This document shows positions 1 through 33,987 of a stretch of DNA of 64,000 nucleotides, one piece after another. The position numbers and the translations under genes are program-made. Source of the stretch: Denticeps clupeoides. Taxonomy: Eukaryota > Chordata > Actinopteri > Clupeiformes > Denticipitidae. How positions within the stretch are numbered: position 1 is the first letter of the stretch; each line of letters begins with the position of its first letter. The stretch covers positions 13,728,263 through 13,792,262 of the forward strand of contig NC_041723.1 of assembly GCF_900700375.1 (NCBI RefSeq). The letters are read 5' to 3'. Below the pieces are notes generated by a model that did not search any database, had not been told where the DNA came from, and saw only the letters and a program-made list of their open reading frames with translations.

Positions 1-515
1 TCTGAACCAGGATCAGGACCAGGACAGGAGCTGAAGCGGCGTAGCGTCTCATCCTATCTGGATTACTTCTGGATTCCAGCTTTAGTAACCAGAAAGCTGA
101 ATTTACAGGGCTCTGTTCAGACCCTCTCACTAACTGACTGGCTCCAGCAGAGGGGAGGAAGAGGGAGGGAACTGGCGACACCCGAGGGAGGCAGGGGCAG
201 GACTGGACCTTCCCTGGGTCCCAAATGTTCAGGGATTGGGAACGTTTGCATTGTTTGGGCCGCTGGGGTTATTGGAGGACAGTAAACAGAGCTCTCAGGG
301 GCATGTTTAGGTTCAGCGTATTCATTCAGCCAAGGCAGAACATTCTGCTTGGGCTAAAACAACCAAATCTAGAACACATTGGCCAAGTCACTTTTTCTTT
401 TTTCATCTCTTGAGCAATAGTATTTTGGCAGTGACACTTCTGTCATCCATCACTGAACTCTACCCAGGGAACACTGTACTTTTGGAGGAAAGTAAAATTA
501 TTGCCTGGAACAATG

Positions 516-813
516 AGTAACATTTATTTTTACATTTACGGCATTTATTAGAGGCTCTTATTCAGAGCGACTTACAATCAGTAGTTACAGGGACAGTCAC
601 CGCCCGGAGCAACTCAGGGTTAAGTGTCTTGCTCAGGGACACAATGGGAGCAGTGTGTGGGGACGGTACTTGGCTCAGTGACACCTTGGCGGATCAGGAT
701 TCGAACCGGCAACCTTCTGATTACGAGGCTGCTTCCTTAACCGCTAGGCGGTTTGAACCTGGGCCTTCTGGTTCATAGGCGGGTATGTTACCCACTAAGC
801 TACCACCACCCCA
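516..813 (-). repeat. Nested tRNA-derived SINEs (type A inside type B)
   Basis: Two SINE families recur in this window. Type B reads, in sense, tRNA-like head, then 'TGTCCCTGAGCAAGACACTT', then a tail ending in 'GTCTGGTAAATG'. Type A has a head 'GGCCTAGCGGTTAAGG' and B-box 'GGTTCGAATCC'. Here both are antisense. Type B sequence runs from 516 to about 650, is interrupted by a type A copy of roughly 100 bp (about 651-750, with B-box complement near 700), and resumes at about 751-813. Confidence 0.75.
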
Positions 814-1118
814 TATACCCCTTCCCCTTATTTAAGAAAATCATTTTCAGTCTCCTGCAGTCTCCTACACTACAATATGCTTTCAGGTATAAAGAACACT
901 GAGCAAGGACCATCCACAGAGTGGCCAAATGTTAATACTGTTTATTTTGGCTGATGTCTCCTAATTATTCCTGAGTGGTGATCCTGTTGAAGCCCATTTG
1001 TCCTTCGTTTCACCGACTGCTGTGAACACAGTTCAGTGTTTGCTCAGGTTTCCTGCCATTTGGTATCCCTGCCTCAGCCTGTGGTGTAATTCAAATGCCA
1101 AGACGCCATATACATAAT

Positions 1119-1143
1119 CACACACACACACACACACACACAC
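1119..1143. repeat. (CA)12 microsatellite
   Basis: Uninterrupted CA dinucleotide run read directly from the sequence. Confidence 0.95.
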
Positions 1144-1504
1144 CATATACCAGGCCATGAAATGACCATACAGAAACACAGATTTACAAAATGAGTTTTA
1201 ATTGTTGAAATATCTTGTAGGAAGAATATTATTTTTTACACTGCTGTGTTTGTATAACTTATGGTGTTCTACAAAGCAGGGGATTTCAGTGATTAGTGTC
1301 CAATAAAGGTTTACTGGACAGTTATGTTTTATTAAGTCTATTTTGCAGAAACCCCTACCAATTTTGTAGGTACTTATGTGAACAGAACCTTCTAACATGT
1401 ACTTCAATGCATTACTTTTCAACACCCAGAAGCTGTGCCCATCTTGACAACAATTGCATAGTTAACTTTCTCCTTGTCTGAAAAAGAAATTATGGATTTA
1501 ATGA

Positions 1505-1510
1505 TTTATT
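1505..1510 (-). terminator. Candidate herpud1 polyadenylation signal
   Basis: TTTATT on the plus strand is AATAAA on the herpud1 strand, about 380 bp past the stop codon. A second AATAAA complement lies near 1328. Which one is used cannot be decided from sequence. Confidence 0.4.
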
Positions 1511-1890
1511 AAACCAGTCCTAAAGCTCAGAGGAAACGCAGATAAAGGATTAAGTAAGAGATGAACATAAATTATACATATTTAAAAATGAAAGGTCTAA
1601 AGTGCTGTGCATGGACTGTACAGAAATATTTATATAGCACATATATTCAGTTTATATACAAATGTTTGGCAAAAAGCCATGTGGACTAATTTAATTTTTG
1701 GTCGCAAGCCCCAAGGTTAGAAAGTCATTCATGTATGGACATGTATCATGTATCCTGGTTTAAAAAAAACAAAACAAAAAAAAAAGCATAAAGGAGACAC
1801 AAGGACGTCCATTACAGACATCATACTAGCTCCACAGTCCCTACAGACTTTATCATTAGTTCAGAAATTCTCTCAGGACGTCCAGCGTGG

Positions 1891-2987
1891 TCAGTCGGCC
1901 ACGCCCTGAGGCAGCTCAGGGATGAGAGAGGCAAAGAAGGCTTTAAAGAAGACCCAGGCCGTCCACACGACCGACACCCGGTGAGGGGGAACCAGCACTG
2001 CAGCGAGTGGCGGCTGCTCATCATGGCCTGCCGCAGGCTCTGCACCGTCTCCTCCACCATGGGGCGCGACCTGTGCACAGGAGGGGGTTTTGTTGTCAGT
2101 GCACACAAGTCAACAATCATGTTTCCTGTCAGTAACTGAAACTCAAACTTCCTGTTTTCCACCACTGATAGAGATCTGGTGTAGTGAGAGGTGGGGGAAC
2201 TAAGTGTTCTTGCAGGTTGTAACCAGGATCCCATGTTGTTAGGGCTTCCTACTGCACAACAAGAGAACAACTTACTGGTTGGGGGTTTGCAAGGGCATCC
2301 TGGTTCACAACTGCAGCTGGCACATTCGGACCTCTGCCTACAGGCCTCTGTCTGAAGGGAAACCAGCCAGCTGTGTGACTGAAAAAAATGGAATAAAGTA
2401 ATTTAACTCAAAGTTTTATTTCCAAGGTTATTAGATGACCATATTTACAACAGTCTATTGCACATGCACAGGATGTACACCATCATTCATGGGGACAGAC
2501 ATATCTGGCCAGGTGGAAGAAGCAGGGTTAACTTTTTGGAAGATTATAGAAAATGAGTCTGATTCAGTACAATTTCACAACTGGCTAAGCAGCGTGCACA
2601 CAGTGCCACGTCAGCACCGATTCCTTTATCAGCGAATGCCGAAAGTCATTGAGCGGACATCCAGCCATAATCTACCCAGTGCAGCTGCCGACTAAGGAAC
2701 TCCGTCCCACGCAGCTTCCACAAAGAGCCGGGTCCTAAATGCACGGCATTCACAAGGGTTCCGGAAAGACGCAACGACGTGCAAATGGATGTCCTGCTTC
2801 TTTCACTAACCCTCATTCTTCTCTCTTTTCCTCGCCCGTTTCCTCTCTCCCAGGCTGCTCTACCTCTTTTCACACTTCAGAGTGCTGAGTCAAACCGTGA
2901 GTTATGCAACCGCTGTGTGGCACCTTTGCCAGACACAGCAAAGGACATCTCCTGCATTGCTGTGAACACACTTCCAATTGAACTGGA

Positions 2988-3033
<46 letters not shown>

Positions 3034-6000
3034 GTGGGGCTTCAGAATACAGACAACAAGAAGATTAAGTGGTACTCACAGGTACATCAGAAGCAGGCTG
3101 CTCATGACGAGGATGAAGCGGCTCAGGTTTGAGTAGAAGTACACGATGCTCAAGAACACGCCAAAGCGGGCGATGGTGTACACCCAGTCCAACCAGTCGC
3201 GTTCCAACCCCTCCTCATCTTCCATCACCGGCCCGCCTTGAGCGTTCATGCGCAAGTTCTGATTGGCCTCCTCTGGGTTGATGAACGCGGGCTCTGGAGC
3301 ATTCTGATTGGGTGCTGGGTTGTCCACCACTGCTTGGTTGGGTAAGGCTGGCGGGACCGCAGCTTGGTGAGGAGACACAGGCAGGGACGTGCCAGGCACA
3401 GGGGCCACAGATGCTGAAGACGCAGCTGCTAGGGATGCATGGCTGGAAGTCAAAAGAGTGGAAAAAAAATCCAATCAAATACAGGACTGTCTTTTTAATG
3501 TATGTGTGTGTATGTTTGTACGACTGAACTAGTACTCACTAATGCATGTAGCACTGGCGCGCATACATGTGCTGCAGCCACAGCAGCTGCTGGGGGCTAT
3601 AGAGTGAGTAGCTGGGGAAGGATGGGTGGGTCACCCCCGCTGTTCCAGGCCTGGAGAGAGACGGACAAAAATAACACCCTTTACTTTACTTAATGGCACC
3701 AACAGATTAGACTCCAAAACTACTCAGCACAAAACCTGGATTAATTCCCTATCAGGTTTACCAGACTTCTGCAGATTGTTGAAATGAGGAAGGTCTGGTC
3801 AATGGGTATCTGAATAGATATGCAATTACAATTCTTTCTTTTTATTTTGTTAAATACATAAATAACCATATTCAAGTAGGAAAAGAAAGTAAAAAGGTAC
3901 CAAAGCAGTAAGTAGGGTTTTGATTAAGCTTTAAAGCTTTAAAGATACAGTTGGTTTCTGGGAAATTTCTGTTTTCTCTTCTGCACCAGAGAGACATTCC
4001 TGGGAACAGCCTCTTCACTTCAGTCTCAAAGCACCTGGACAACTTGCCACTGAATACAGTTCAGAAGAAGCAATGTGCTATCAACTGTACTCTCCTGTTA
4101 TATCCTGCAGTCAGTCACATTTATACTTAGAATTGTTGGGCGAAGGTTAAGATGACAAGACGTTCCTGTCGTGCTGCAGGTGTTAATACCACAAAATGTC
4201 ATATAACCGCATTACAACAGTAGAAGCACAGGAAACATCAGATGTGTGAAGTTTGCAGGTGCATGCAGCGTGTTCACCATATCGCTTCGGGACGCAAACA
4301 TGCACACAGACCGTATCATTCCATACACCACAGGTACGTTCCGGTAAACAGCTGCACACAGGAAGGATATCTACATGCACATATGTGCATATTCTCATCA
4401 CACAGACAACATTTCCTTGTTCTATATAAAAAGACTAAATGCTTGCATGCACCACTGGTTATATGGGCTATAATGCTTCACACACTAAAAACTGTTCACT
4501 AACTTGACCATAATTACATTTACAGCATTTACCAGACGTCCTTATCCAGAGCGACTTACAATCAGTAGTTACAGGGACAGTCCCCCCTGTCTTGCTCAGG
4601 GACACAATGGTAGTAAGTGGGTCCTGGGTCTTCTGGTTCATTGGCGAGCGTGTTACCCACTAGGCTACTACCCTCATTAATGCATTCTCCAAAGAGGATA
4701 TAATGAAATCTGTCATTTGTTCAGACTTCATGCAGAGCTTTGCCCTGCATGTAGACAGAGTAAAGAGAGCTACTCACATGGCAGCGGCCATCCAAGAAGC
4801 AACAGGATGTCCACGATCCCTCAGACCATCTTCTGAAAGCCCCGAGGGCGCTGTGGCTACGGGTGAGGGTTGGACGGGCCTTTCAGTATTCTGCAGGGAT
4901 GCAGAAGATGGTTTCTGCTCTGTCACTTTAACCTAGAGAAGAAGTGAAACAACCAAATTCAGACTGGGGAGAGACAAAAAAAAAAACACACAATGCAAAC
5001 TCATGGACAGGCATGGAAAGCCCCACATTCGACTGAAACTGCAGACAACCCTCACACCCAATAAAGTTTTCAGAAGCAAATTTTGCCCCCCCTCCATTTT
5101 CCCCCAGAGATTTTAATGACAACAGCTGTGTGGCAATGTCCCCGCCACCCGTTGAGGCGATGTGTGGATCTCCACAGCTGCCACACTGATGGTGCCGAAG
5201 AGTTTAAATGGGCTGAGAGTGAAACGAACGAGCCATGAAACTAAGCAGTACTAATTTGAAAGAAAAAAACACATGAAGAATACGTTCGGAGGTCCTGAAA
5301 CTCCCTTCCTTTGTCTTCAGTGCAAAAATACCAAGAAAAACAGGAAATTCTGGTTGAGTGAGAAAAGTACCCAAAATGAAACACATATTAAATGACATTT
5401 TTTATGATTGTAGTCTACAAACGTACAATGCCAGTTAATGTTGCATCGCACTCGTGGTAGCAAGATGAAAGATGGTACCTTAGATCTGACTCCTTGCTGG
5501 GCCTCAGGATGAGCTCTGACCGCATAGACCAAGTGAAGAGTAGGCATGGAGTCCTCCTGTTGATCACACATACTGTTAGAATAAATAGTGCACCACCAAA
5601 CGTAAAAAGCACGCCCTTTATCAAAACCGAATGTCTATTGGAAATCTTCGGAAAGCTGGTGGAAATGCAAACTGAACACTCCCTGTAACTATTGTTTCCG
5701 CAAGAAAACTGCGTCAATGTTTACACAACTTGCTACTTCGTCTCAAAGTGAAGCCGCCCCGGGCCGCAGGTTCGAATGAAGCCAGACAGGACAGCTACCT
5801 TTCTGAAGGCATCTCTCACAGGCAGATGGTCTGGAAGCAACTTGCCGCAGTAAATAAGTCGCTGATCTTTTGCAGCCTGGAAAGAACGTGAGAAAAAGAA
5901 AAAGGTCACGTGTTTAAAATCAGCTGATTAGACTGGAGGTTGTTTAAAGGTTTGTTTAAAGTTGCAGGGGTGTTTTTCATTATTTCATTTTAATACGAAT

Positions 6001-6236
6001 AAAGAAATGACAAGCTGTCACGGGAAACAGCTAACAGCACAACACGAATTCCATCGGTCTAAAGTGAGGTGACGTACCGGGTGGGTCGGATAGACTCTGG
6101 ACAAATGCGCCTTCAGATCAGCCACCGTCCAGCTCAGATCAACTCCGACTACAATCTGATCTTCCTGGAGACCGTTTGGTGTCTTCACCACCAGCGTCAT
6201 GGCTGGTTTCCCAGCTGAAGCCTCTCCGCCGTCCAT
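1891..6236 (-). CDS. herpud1: HERPUD1, ER-stress ubiquitin-like membrane protein (8 exons, 408 aa)
   Basis: Exons: 6236-6078, 5876-5799, 5556-5479, 4932-4778, 3650-3540, 3442-3080, 2378-2276, 2070-1891; all introns are GT-AG and phases close. HERPUD1 is an ER membrane scaffold of the HRD1 ERAD complex, induced by the unfolded protein response. Residues about 12-90 form the ubiquitin-like domain (DLSWTVADLKAHLSRVYP, DQRLIYCGKLLPDH). A middle segment carries QHMYARQCYMHY, matching the mammalian QIYARQYYMQY signature. NQNLRMNAQGGPV and RDWLDWVY precede a membrane hairpin at about 279-314. The C-terminus FKAFFASLIPELPQGVAD matches the family end. Human HERPUD1 has 391 residues, so this is slightly longer. 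I chose the ATG at 6236; the in-frame ATG at 6266 would add ten residues. Synteny with slc12a3 and nup93 separates it from herpud2. Confidence 0.95.
2988..3032. repeat. Compound (TC)n(CA)n microsatellite in herpud1 intron 6
   Basis: TC repeats (2988-3010) pass directly into CA repeats (3011-3032), about 48 bp from the exon 6 donor. Confidence 0.95.
4512..4676 (-). repeat. Type B tRNA-derived SINE in herpud1 intron 4
   Basis: Antisense copy: tail complement 'ATTTACAGCATTTACCAGAC' at the left, then the 'CAGAGCGACTTACAATCAGT' segment and the tRNA-like head complement ending in 'CCCACTAGGCTACTACC'. An internal segment is missing around 4590. Confidence 0.8.
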
Positions 6237-6540
6237 GACGGGCTTTACGATTCGGCCTCCGCACAATCCGTCACAAGAATATTACCGCGGCGTTTCTGCG
6301 ACCGTGGAAGTAAAATAACACGCCCGGAACGCGGCTAGTTCTCCTCCATTCTGTCGGAGCAACAGCGACCGTCTAATGAGGAACCGCAGCGGCGCGTTCC
6401 TACGCACGGTGGCCGCGCGCGATTGGCTGCCGTCGGCCGCGCGGAGACGTGGAACGTGAGAGCGAGCGCCGCGTAGTGCGCATGCGCAGTGCGCGAACCC
6501 GCCGCCTCCCCGCTTCAATACGGAGGCCGGTCAGTTCATC
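6237..6540 (-). promoter_or_regulatory. herpud1 promoter, CpG-rich, TATA-less
   Basis: Immediately upstream of the herpud1 start the sequence becomes very rich in CpG (for example GGCCGCGCGCGATTGG and GTCGGCCGCGCGGAG). No TATA box was seen. It contains the ERSE-like element at 6408-6426. Confidence 0.6.
6408..6426 (-). promoter_or_regulatory. ERSE-like element (CCAAT-N9-CCACC)
   Basis: On the herpud1 strand CCAAT (6426-6422) is followed by exactly nine bases and CCACC (6412-6408). The ER stress response element is CCAAT-N9-CCACG, bound by NF-Y and ATF6/XBP1; this is one base off. It lies about 170 bp upstream of the start codon. Mammalian HERPUD1 is a textbook ERSE target, so the location is meaningful. 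Confidence 0.55.
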
Positions 6541-6919
6541 ACAAAGAGCAGAGCATGGGCTCTTTCAGCAGTTTTACAGTACACTGACGAATTCGTGTGT
6601 TTATGTGATGCTACATACCCTAACTAAGCATAGCGTTTATTTAAATTATTATTTCTGCTTCTACTGCTTTACTTGTTTCTAGAATGTCTTCATGTCTGCG
6701 TAGTAAGCTGTGGTTACATGTGTTCATCTTTGAGCGGCTTGTAATGAAAGACCCTTCTGCCCTCCACCCTGGACCCACTGCAAATCCCTGCAAATAAACC
6801 TCAGACCTCCTGACTGAGAAACCTTAGCTTCTCAGCACCACCACACTGAGCACTGGAGCTCCTCGTGTGTGGTCTGTGTGGTCAGTCCAATGCTGACTCA
6901 CGACTGTGCAGCGATGAAC

Positions 6920-7400
6920 AGATCCAGTCACTTTATAGACTTCGCTGATGACCCCGTGGTGGATCTCATCAGCAAGAATGATGAGTCAACATACAGAGAG
7001 GAGCTAAGGTTATCGGGTCAACAATCTGTTTCTGAATGTGGATAAAAATAAGATGATTGTTGACAATCTACTGAATATTGATGGATCTTGTGTGGAGATC
7101 GTCAAAAACACAAAGTTCCTTGGTGCTCATCTTAAAGAGAACTTCTCCTGGGTTCTCGACACCAGCTCAGTAGACAAGAAAGCCCAGCAGCATCTGATTA
7201 CTTCCTGCGGAGGTTGAGGAAAGCCCATCTCCCACCACCCATCATCATCACCTTCTAAAGAGGGATTATTGAGAGCATTCTGACCAGCTGCACCACTGTA
7301 TGGTTTAGAAACTGCACCACATCGGACCGCAAGACCATACAGCAGACGTTTACCACATGCTGCATCCAGAAAGCATTGTCCTATTTTTTACGCTTTTTAT
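6920..7400 (+). mobile_element. Fragment of a non-LTR retrotransposon (LINE) reverse transcriptase
   Basis: Translated pieces read FADDPVVDLISKNDESTYREE, LFLNVDKNKMIVD, GSCVEIVKNTKFLGAHLKE and KKAQQH, the order and spacing of the C-terminal reverse transcriptase region of fish Rex1/Babar-like LINEs (FADDT, LNVDKTKE, FKFLGV, KKAQQRL). The frame shifts and contains stops, so it is a decayed 5'-truncated copy. It sits between the herpud1 promoter and the slc12a3 3' end. Confidence 0.75.
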
Positions 7401-7931
7401 GTAAACCGGTTTGTTTACATCGCACATGTGCGTTGTTTAAATGTTATATGTAGCATGTTATATGTTTCCAGATTAACTTTCTCACTTTGTACTGTCTAAC
7501 CTGTATGTATAAACGCAACTCACATAAAAACAGTATATAGGTGTATGCTTATCTAATATGTTAATTCCTGGTCAAGTAGTCATAATGGCCATATAGATCT
7601 GCAGATCTGATTTTAATCATTAAAATGCTGGTGTTTTCATTTTTATTTGTATATTACTGTTTATTTAGTGCAAAGTCACTACACATTGAAAACACTGTAA
7701 AAATAAATTATCACAACATTAACTGTTGTTATTATTGTTTTGCCAGGTCAAAATAAGCCAACATGACATACATAAATATTACTTACTAAGTAATTCAAAA
7801 TCTTGATGTGTACGTTAAAGTGCAATTTAAAATGTACAAACAATTGTCGATTAATCACAAATCAGCAGAATTTCATCAAGCAGCTTCAGCAAGACAACAC
7901 AGGTAATCTCATCACAAGGTGTACTGTGGGA
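7401..7931. other. slc12a3 3' flank / 3' UTR, AT-rich
   Basis: AT-rich sequence between the LINE fragment and the slc12a3 stop. AATAAA on the minus strand occurs at 7642-7647 and 7660-7665, either of which could end slc12a3 transcripts with a 3' UTR of about 270-300 bp. No coding content seen. Confidence 0.5.
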
Positions 7932-14198
<6,267 letters not shown>

Positions 14199-15514
14199 GC
14201 TAGCACAGAGGGAAGGGGACAACTGGGAAAAAAACTGTTTGGGAAGGCAGGTTATATATGTCCCCCAACTCAGGAAACAGCTATCCTGTCCATGTAATGA
14301 GATTAGGAACATGGTTATTGGTCCTTCCTTAAAACTTTTTAAGGTTAGGTAACATGTCTTAATTATCCCCTGTGGGTGAGGCCAAAGCTTCTAAGATGCA
14401 TGACCCATTAAGATCAGAGAGCAGATGACCTCTACTAAAATATCTCAAGGACACCAGTGGCTTTCCGGGCTTAATCACTCTTCAGGTGACCTGACCTTAG
14501 TTTGTGATTATTAACCAAGCCAGTGCCATGCCTACTTGTCATCTCACTGACATCATGCTACCAGTTCAGACATTGGAATGAACATCATGGGATTCTTGGG
14601 CATCTCCCAGGGGGGAAAAAGCAAACTCCCATGAAAAAAAAACAGATGTGGCATTATGAAGTGAACACGTCATGTTTAAGTTGACCAGAAACATCTTGGA
14701 GTTATTTGTCTTGGAGAAAGCTGCCTTTTCATAATGGCCTCAGGGCAGAATGGTGACCTTAGCCTCAGCTTGTTGTAACACTGTGTAAAACAAATAAGTG
14801 AGTCAGTTGAGAGACTTCTCTGCCTGCGGCCATTGCCGTTCAGAGTTCCTCATTAACTCATTTCCAGTAATACACATGATGCCCCGCAAAGTCCTTGATT
14901 GAACAAACACCCAAAAGGTGCTTCTACTTTGGATCTATTTATATCGAGACTGAACCCAGTCCTTGGGCGCCCATAGTGGTCCATGTTCTATTTTGCATAG
15001 AAGCTCGGCACTTCATGGGCTTTGACCACAGCTGCAGCCAAAGCAAACAGAGCTGTGACGCACCTAAGACCGCGCTGGAACCACTCTTAGAATTCCATTT
15101 GGTAAGCAGGGTGTTCCTCTTTGTGACACTATTCCGGTTTTATTCACACAACCCTTCACCTTTCACATGACTATATGGGAGAAGAAAGGAATTATCATGA
15201 TCAGTTCTCTAAAAACCAGGTTAATGAGCCTTTAAACAGAGACGGGGTCTGCATCATGCATAATGAGCCAGTCTGTCAGACAGAAAACTCATTTACCATC
15301 TGGAAGTCTACCTAGAACAACTTTTAGACATTTACATTCAAGACCGATTTAGTTTAAAGGATTAAGGGAGTTCCACTTTGATATTGTTCAGAAAAATTCA
15401 GACATAACTCAGTCACCTGTCATCCAAAAAGTATTTATTTCATTATTCAGAAGTTGAGTACCACTGTTTGTATACAGTGAACCTGCAGTCATCACCTCCT
15501 GGTCTCGCTGGCAG
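14199..15514. other. slc12a3 upstream region / pri-mir-138 downstream sequence
   Basis: Between the slc12a3 start and the mir-138 hairpin I see no coding exon and no recognisable repeat. The slc12a3 promoter must lie here; no TATA box or named site could be supported. Confidence 0.4.
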
Positions 15515-15606
15515 TGGTGTGGTGCCACCCTGGTGTTGTGAAATAGCCGGGTTATCGTGGATGTGTGGCGTCGGCCTGATTCACAACACCAGCTGCAGCA
15601 CACACA
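15515..15606 (-). ncRNA. mir138: microRNA mir-138 precursor (mir-138-2 type)
   Basis: The minus strand carries a perfect mature miR-138-5p at 15594-15572 (23 nt, starting AGCTGGTG and ending CAGGCCG) and, after a loop, a 3p arm at 15547-15526 (GCTATTTCACAACACCAGGG). The two arms pair along GGTGTTGTGAA/TTCACAACACC. The CTGCAG before the 5p arm and the CCCGGCTATTTCA of the 3' arm match human MIR138-2. In human this miRNA lies between NUP93 and SLC12A3, exactly as here. miR-138 is a neural-enriched regulator conserved across vertebrates. Confidence 0.95.
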
Positions 15607-16260
15607 CCTCACACATGGTCCAAAGTTGAGATACCTTCTGGTTCGCTTCTCCTCAAGATTAGAGCTGAGCATGTAAGTGCATGCAACATGGACAGGATGC
15701 AAAACTACCAGCATTACAGGTACAGCTGAATCGAGCAGCAAGGCTTAGGTAAAAAAATATCCAGAGCCAAACAGTTAAAAATGCAAAGTCACTGCATTTG
15801 AGGAGATGTGGCGGTGGGGGGGTAGAGAAAATGCAGTGAGGCAAAACAGCGACAATGTCTCCATCTGTGTGCTCTACGGGCATCTTCCCCATAACAGCCA
15901 TCTGCTGCCAGGATCAATGTCACACCGAGGCACAATCTCACCGTCTTCTCAACTGTGAAACTTCATTTAACTTGTTTTCGGCAACAGAGATCAGCCACAT
16001 TAAAAATCAGCTTGTGTTCCGTATGAAGGGCATGATGTCTGACCACACACACTTTAGGAAAGACCTCTACACACCAAACAATTACATTTCATTTACTGAA
16101 ATGTGTCCGATAGCCTATTTAAAATAACACAGTATGATGAAAAATCTTAAACGGCAAGAATCAACATAAAGCAACAAGGAACAAAGGGACAATGGAAGTA
16201 ACTGGGTTTATGGTTTAAATGAATAAACAGAAACAAAAAAACAAACATTAACTGAAATTG
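15607..16260. other. Intergenic spacer between mir-138 and nup93
   Basis: No coding sequence or repeat recognised. Since mir-138 and nup93 share orientation, this could belong to the mir-138 primary transcript or its promoter. Confidence 0.3.
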
Positions 16261-16261
16261 T

Positions 16262-16267
16262 TTTATT
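16262..16267 (-). terminator. nup93 polyadenylation signal
   Basis: TTTATT on the plus strand gives AATAAA about 150 bp after the nup93 stop codon (16417). Confidence 0.6.
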
Positions 16268-16416
16268 TCAAAATATGAAAAAAAATACAAATATAAAGTA
16301 AGACAATGTTTTAATTAATGATGAACAGAACGATTAATGGAGTGGGAAGGAAGGGGAGGAAAGCTAAGGAGGGTGACCATGATAAGTCTCTGAGAATGAA
16401 GCAGTGCATTCTGGGA

Positions 16417-32420
<16,004 letters not shown>

Positions 32421-33689
32421 ATTTAAACCCCGTTTATGTGGAGGCGACAGAAGACAATCTATTGTACGTGGGTGTTTCTGTTACATAAAAAACAGCAGTA
32501 ACTATATAAATTATTTTCACTATGGTTATGAAAAGATGCACAAATACACAGTATAGGCACAGTCCAGAATACACAGTATAGGCACAGTCCAGAATATTGC
32601 TGGACTGGTATTTATTAAAGTTTAGTCAAGATATTGTTTTGAAACCAATGACATTTTTGGATGACAGTATAAATAGTCACACCTTTTGTCCTCCTGGTCA
32701 CATTTTACTTGGTGGGTTTGACTGCTTATAAAGCACAAGGGGTGAAATGAAATCCATTTTTTGGTTTCACTTTTTTGTGAAGTCGTTTCTAATTCGTCTG
32801 ATATTGTAGAGAACTGCAGGCAACATACCCACTTATCCTACATCTGTTGTAGGGCATGGTATGGTGTCATAATCATTAAAATAGATGACTCTAGACATGG
32901 AATTCCTTTAAAAAAAATCAAAAGACCCAGGTATCCCTGTAGATCTGTTTTATCCATCTTCTTCTTTCCAACACAATGGCCTTCCTTATTGGTCATTTCC
33001 TTCAGTACCTTTTAAATTTCCTGTGTCATAAATAACTCAAGCGTAGACTTTATTCTATTAGCATGTGAGGGCTCCTCTCTCTCTGATGGCCAACATACAA
33101 CAACAACATTTATTTCTTTTATAAAAATCACGTACAGTATGGCTCAATGGGCTTTGACAGGCCCCAGAGTTGACACCCCCCACAAACCCAATCTGCACAC
33201 AAGGAAAATATGTACTAAAAAGTAAAAAAAGGGGAGTAACCCTGGGAAGGAGTGAGTCAGAGAGGAAATGAACAGTATTTACAAATGTCTAGCCTGTGTT
33301 TGGCCCAATGTATGTCTGAGAATTGGAATACTTGTTGCTTTGAAGCATGTACATGTGTGTTTTTGAAGTCCTTTTGTGTGTGGAAAATGCAATACTTTGA
33401 CCCATTGCAACACTGAAACTGGCAGTGTTGTAATTGTCACCAGGAAGACCACAGGTGGTATACATTTAATTAAAACACACATAATTTAACAAAACCCATG
33501 TCATTTTCAGGCAATTATATGAAAAAAGTTATGACGTATTAACTTCTGAAAGACATGAAAATATCACTGAAGACAACACAAGGGTTTATATAAGATTGCA
33601 TTAAATGTTGAGTCAATATAATATTCTGTTCCTTTAACACCAGTTCATTGTGTGACGTCAGCTTGAGTTATAAATGTTAACACAACTGA
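32421..33689. other. Spacer between nup93 promoter and mt-A, unassigned
   Basis: AT-rich, no coding exon recognised. A 22-25 bp tandem duplication (CAGTATAGGCACAGTCCAGAA twice) occurs at about 32548-32595. Confidence 0.4.
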
Positions 33690-33897
33690 TCATTTACATT
33701 TGTGACATTTGGCAGAAGCCTTTATCCAGAGAGTGCTTCTGTGTTACCATCAATGAAGAAATCAGTTCTGGGACAAACACACTGCTCCCCGGGCACCTGT
33801 CATTGCTGCCCACTGCTCACCATGGGTGAAGGTTAAAAGCAGAGGACACATTTTACCATGTCACCGTGTGCTGTGCTGCAGTGTTTCACTTTCATGA
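33690..33897 (+). repeat. Composite SINE remnant (type B tail plus type A 3' part)
   Basis: The first 45 bp resemble an antisense type B tail (TTTACATTTGTGACATTTGGC), followed from about 33770 by the sense type A 3' part (CTGCTCCCCGGGCACCTGTC, AAAAGCAGAGGACACATTTT, GTGCTGCAGTGTTTCAC). Confidence 0.65.
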
Positions 33898-33987
33898 ATA
33901 CAAACCATTTTATTTTCTTGGTTGTAGCTGTACTTATATAAGTCAGACTATAAGAAAGTTATAAGTCAGTCAATTATAAGTATTGTC

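Larger units (their letters stand above)
1..1504. other. Downstream flank of herpud1, no gene recognised
   Basis: This stretch lies beyond the 3' end of herpud1 (which reads leftwards). I see no exon with coding homology. It holds a nested SINE pair (516-813), a CA microsatellite (1119-1143) and AT-rich sequence. Short open frames at 225-413 and 1198-1481 have no recognisable content. In mammals CETP follows HERPUD1 here, but I see no CETP exon. Confidence 0.5.

Noticed and set aside
1891-6236. Assignment of the first gene to herpud2
   Set aside because: The central and C-terminal motifs match HERPUD1, and synteny with slc12a3 and nup93 is that of HERPUD1.
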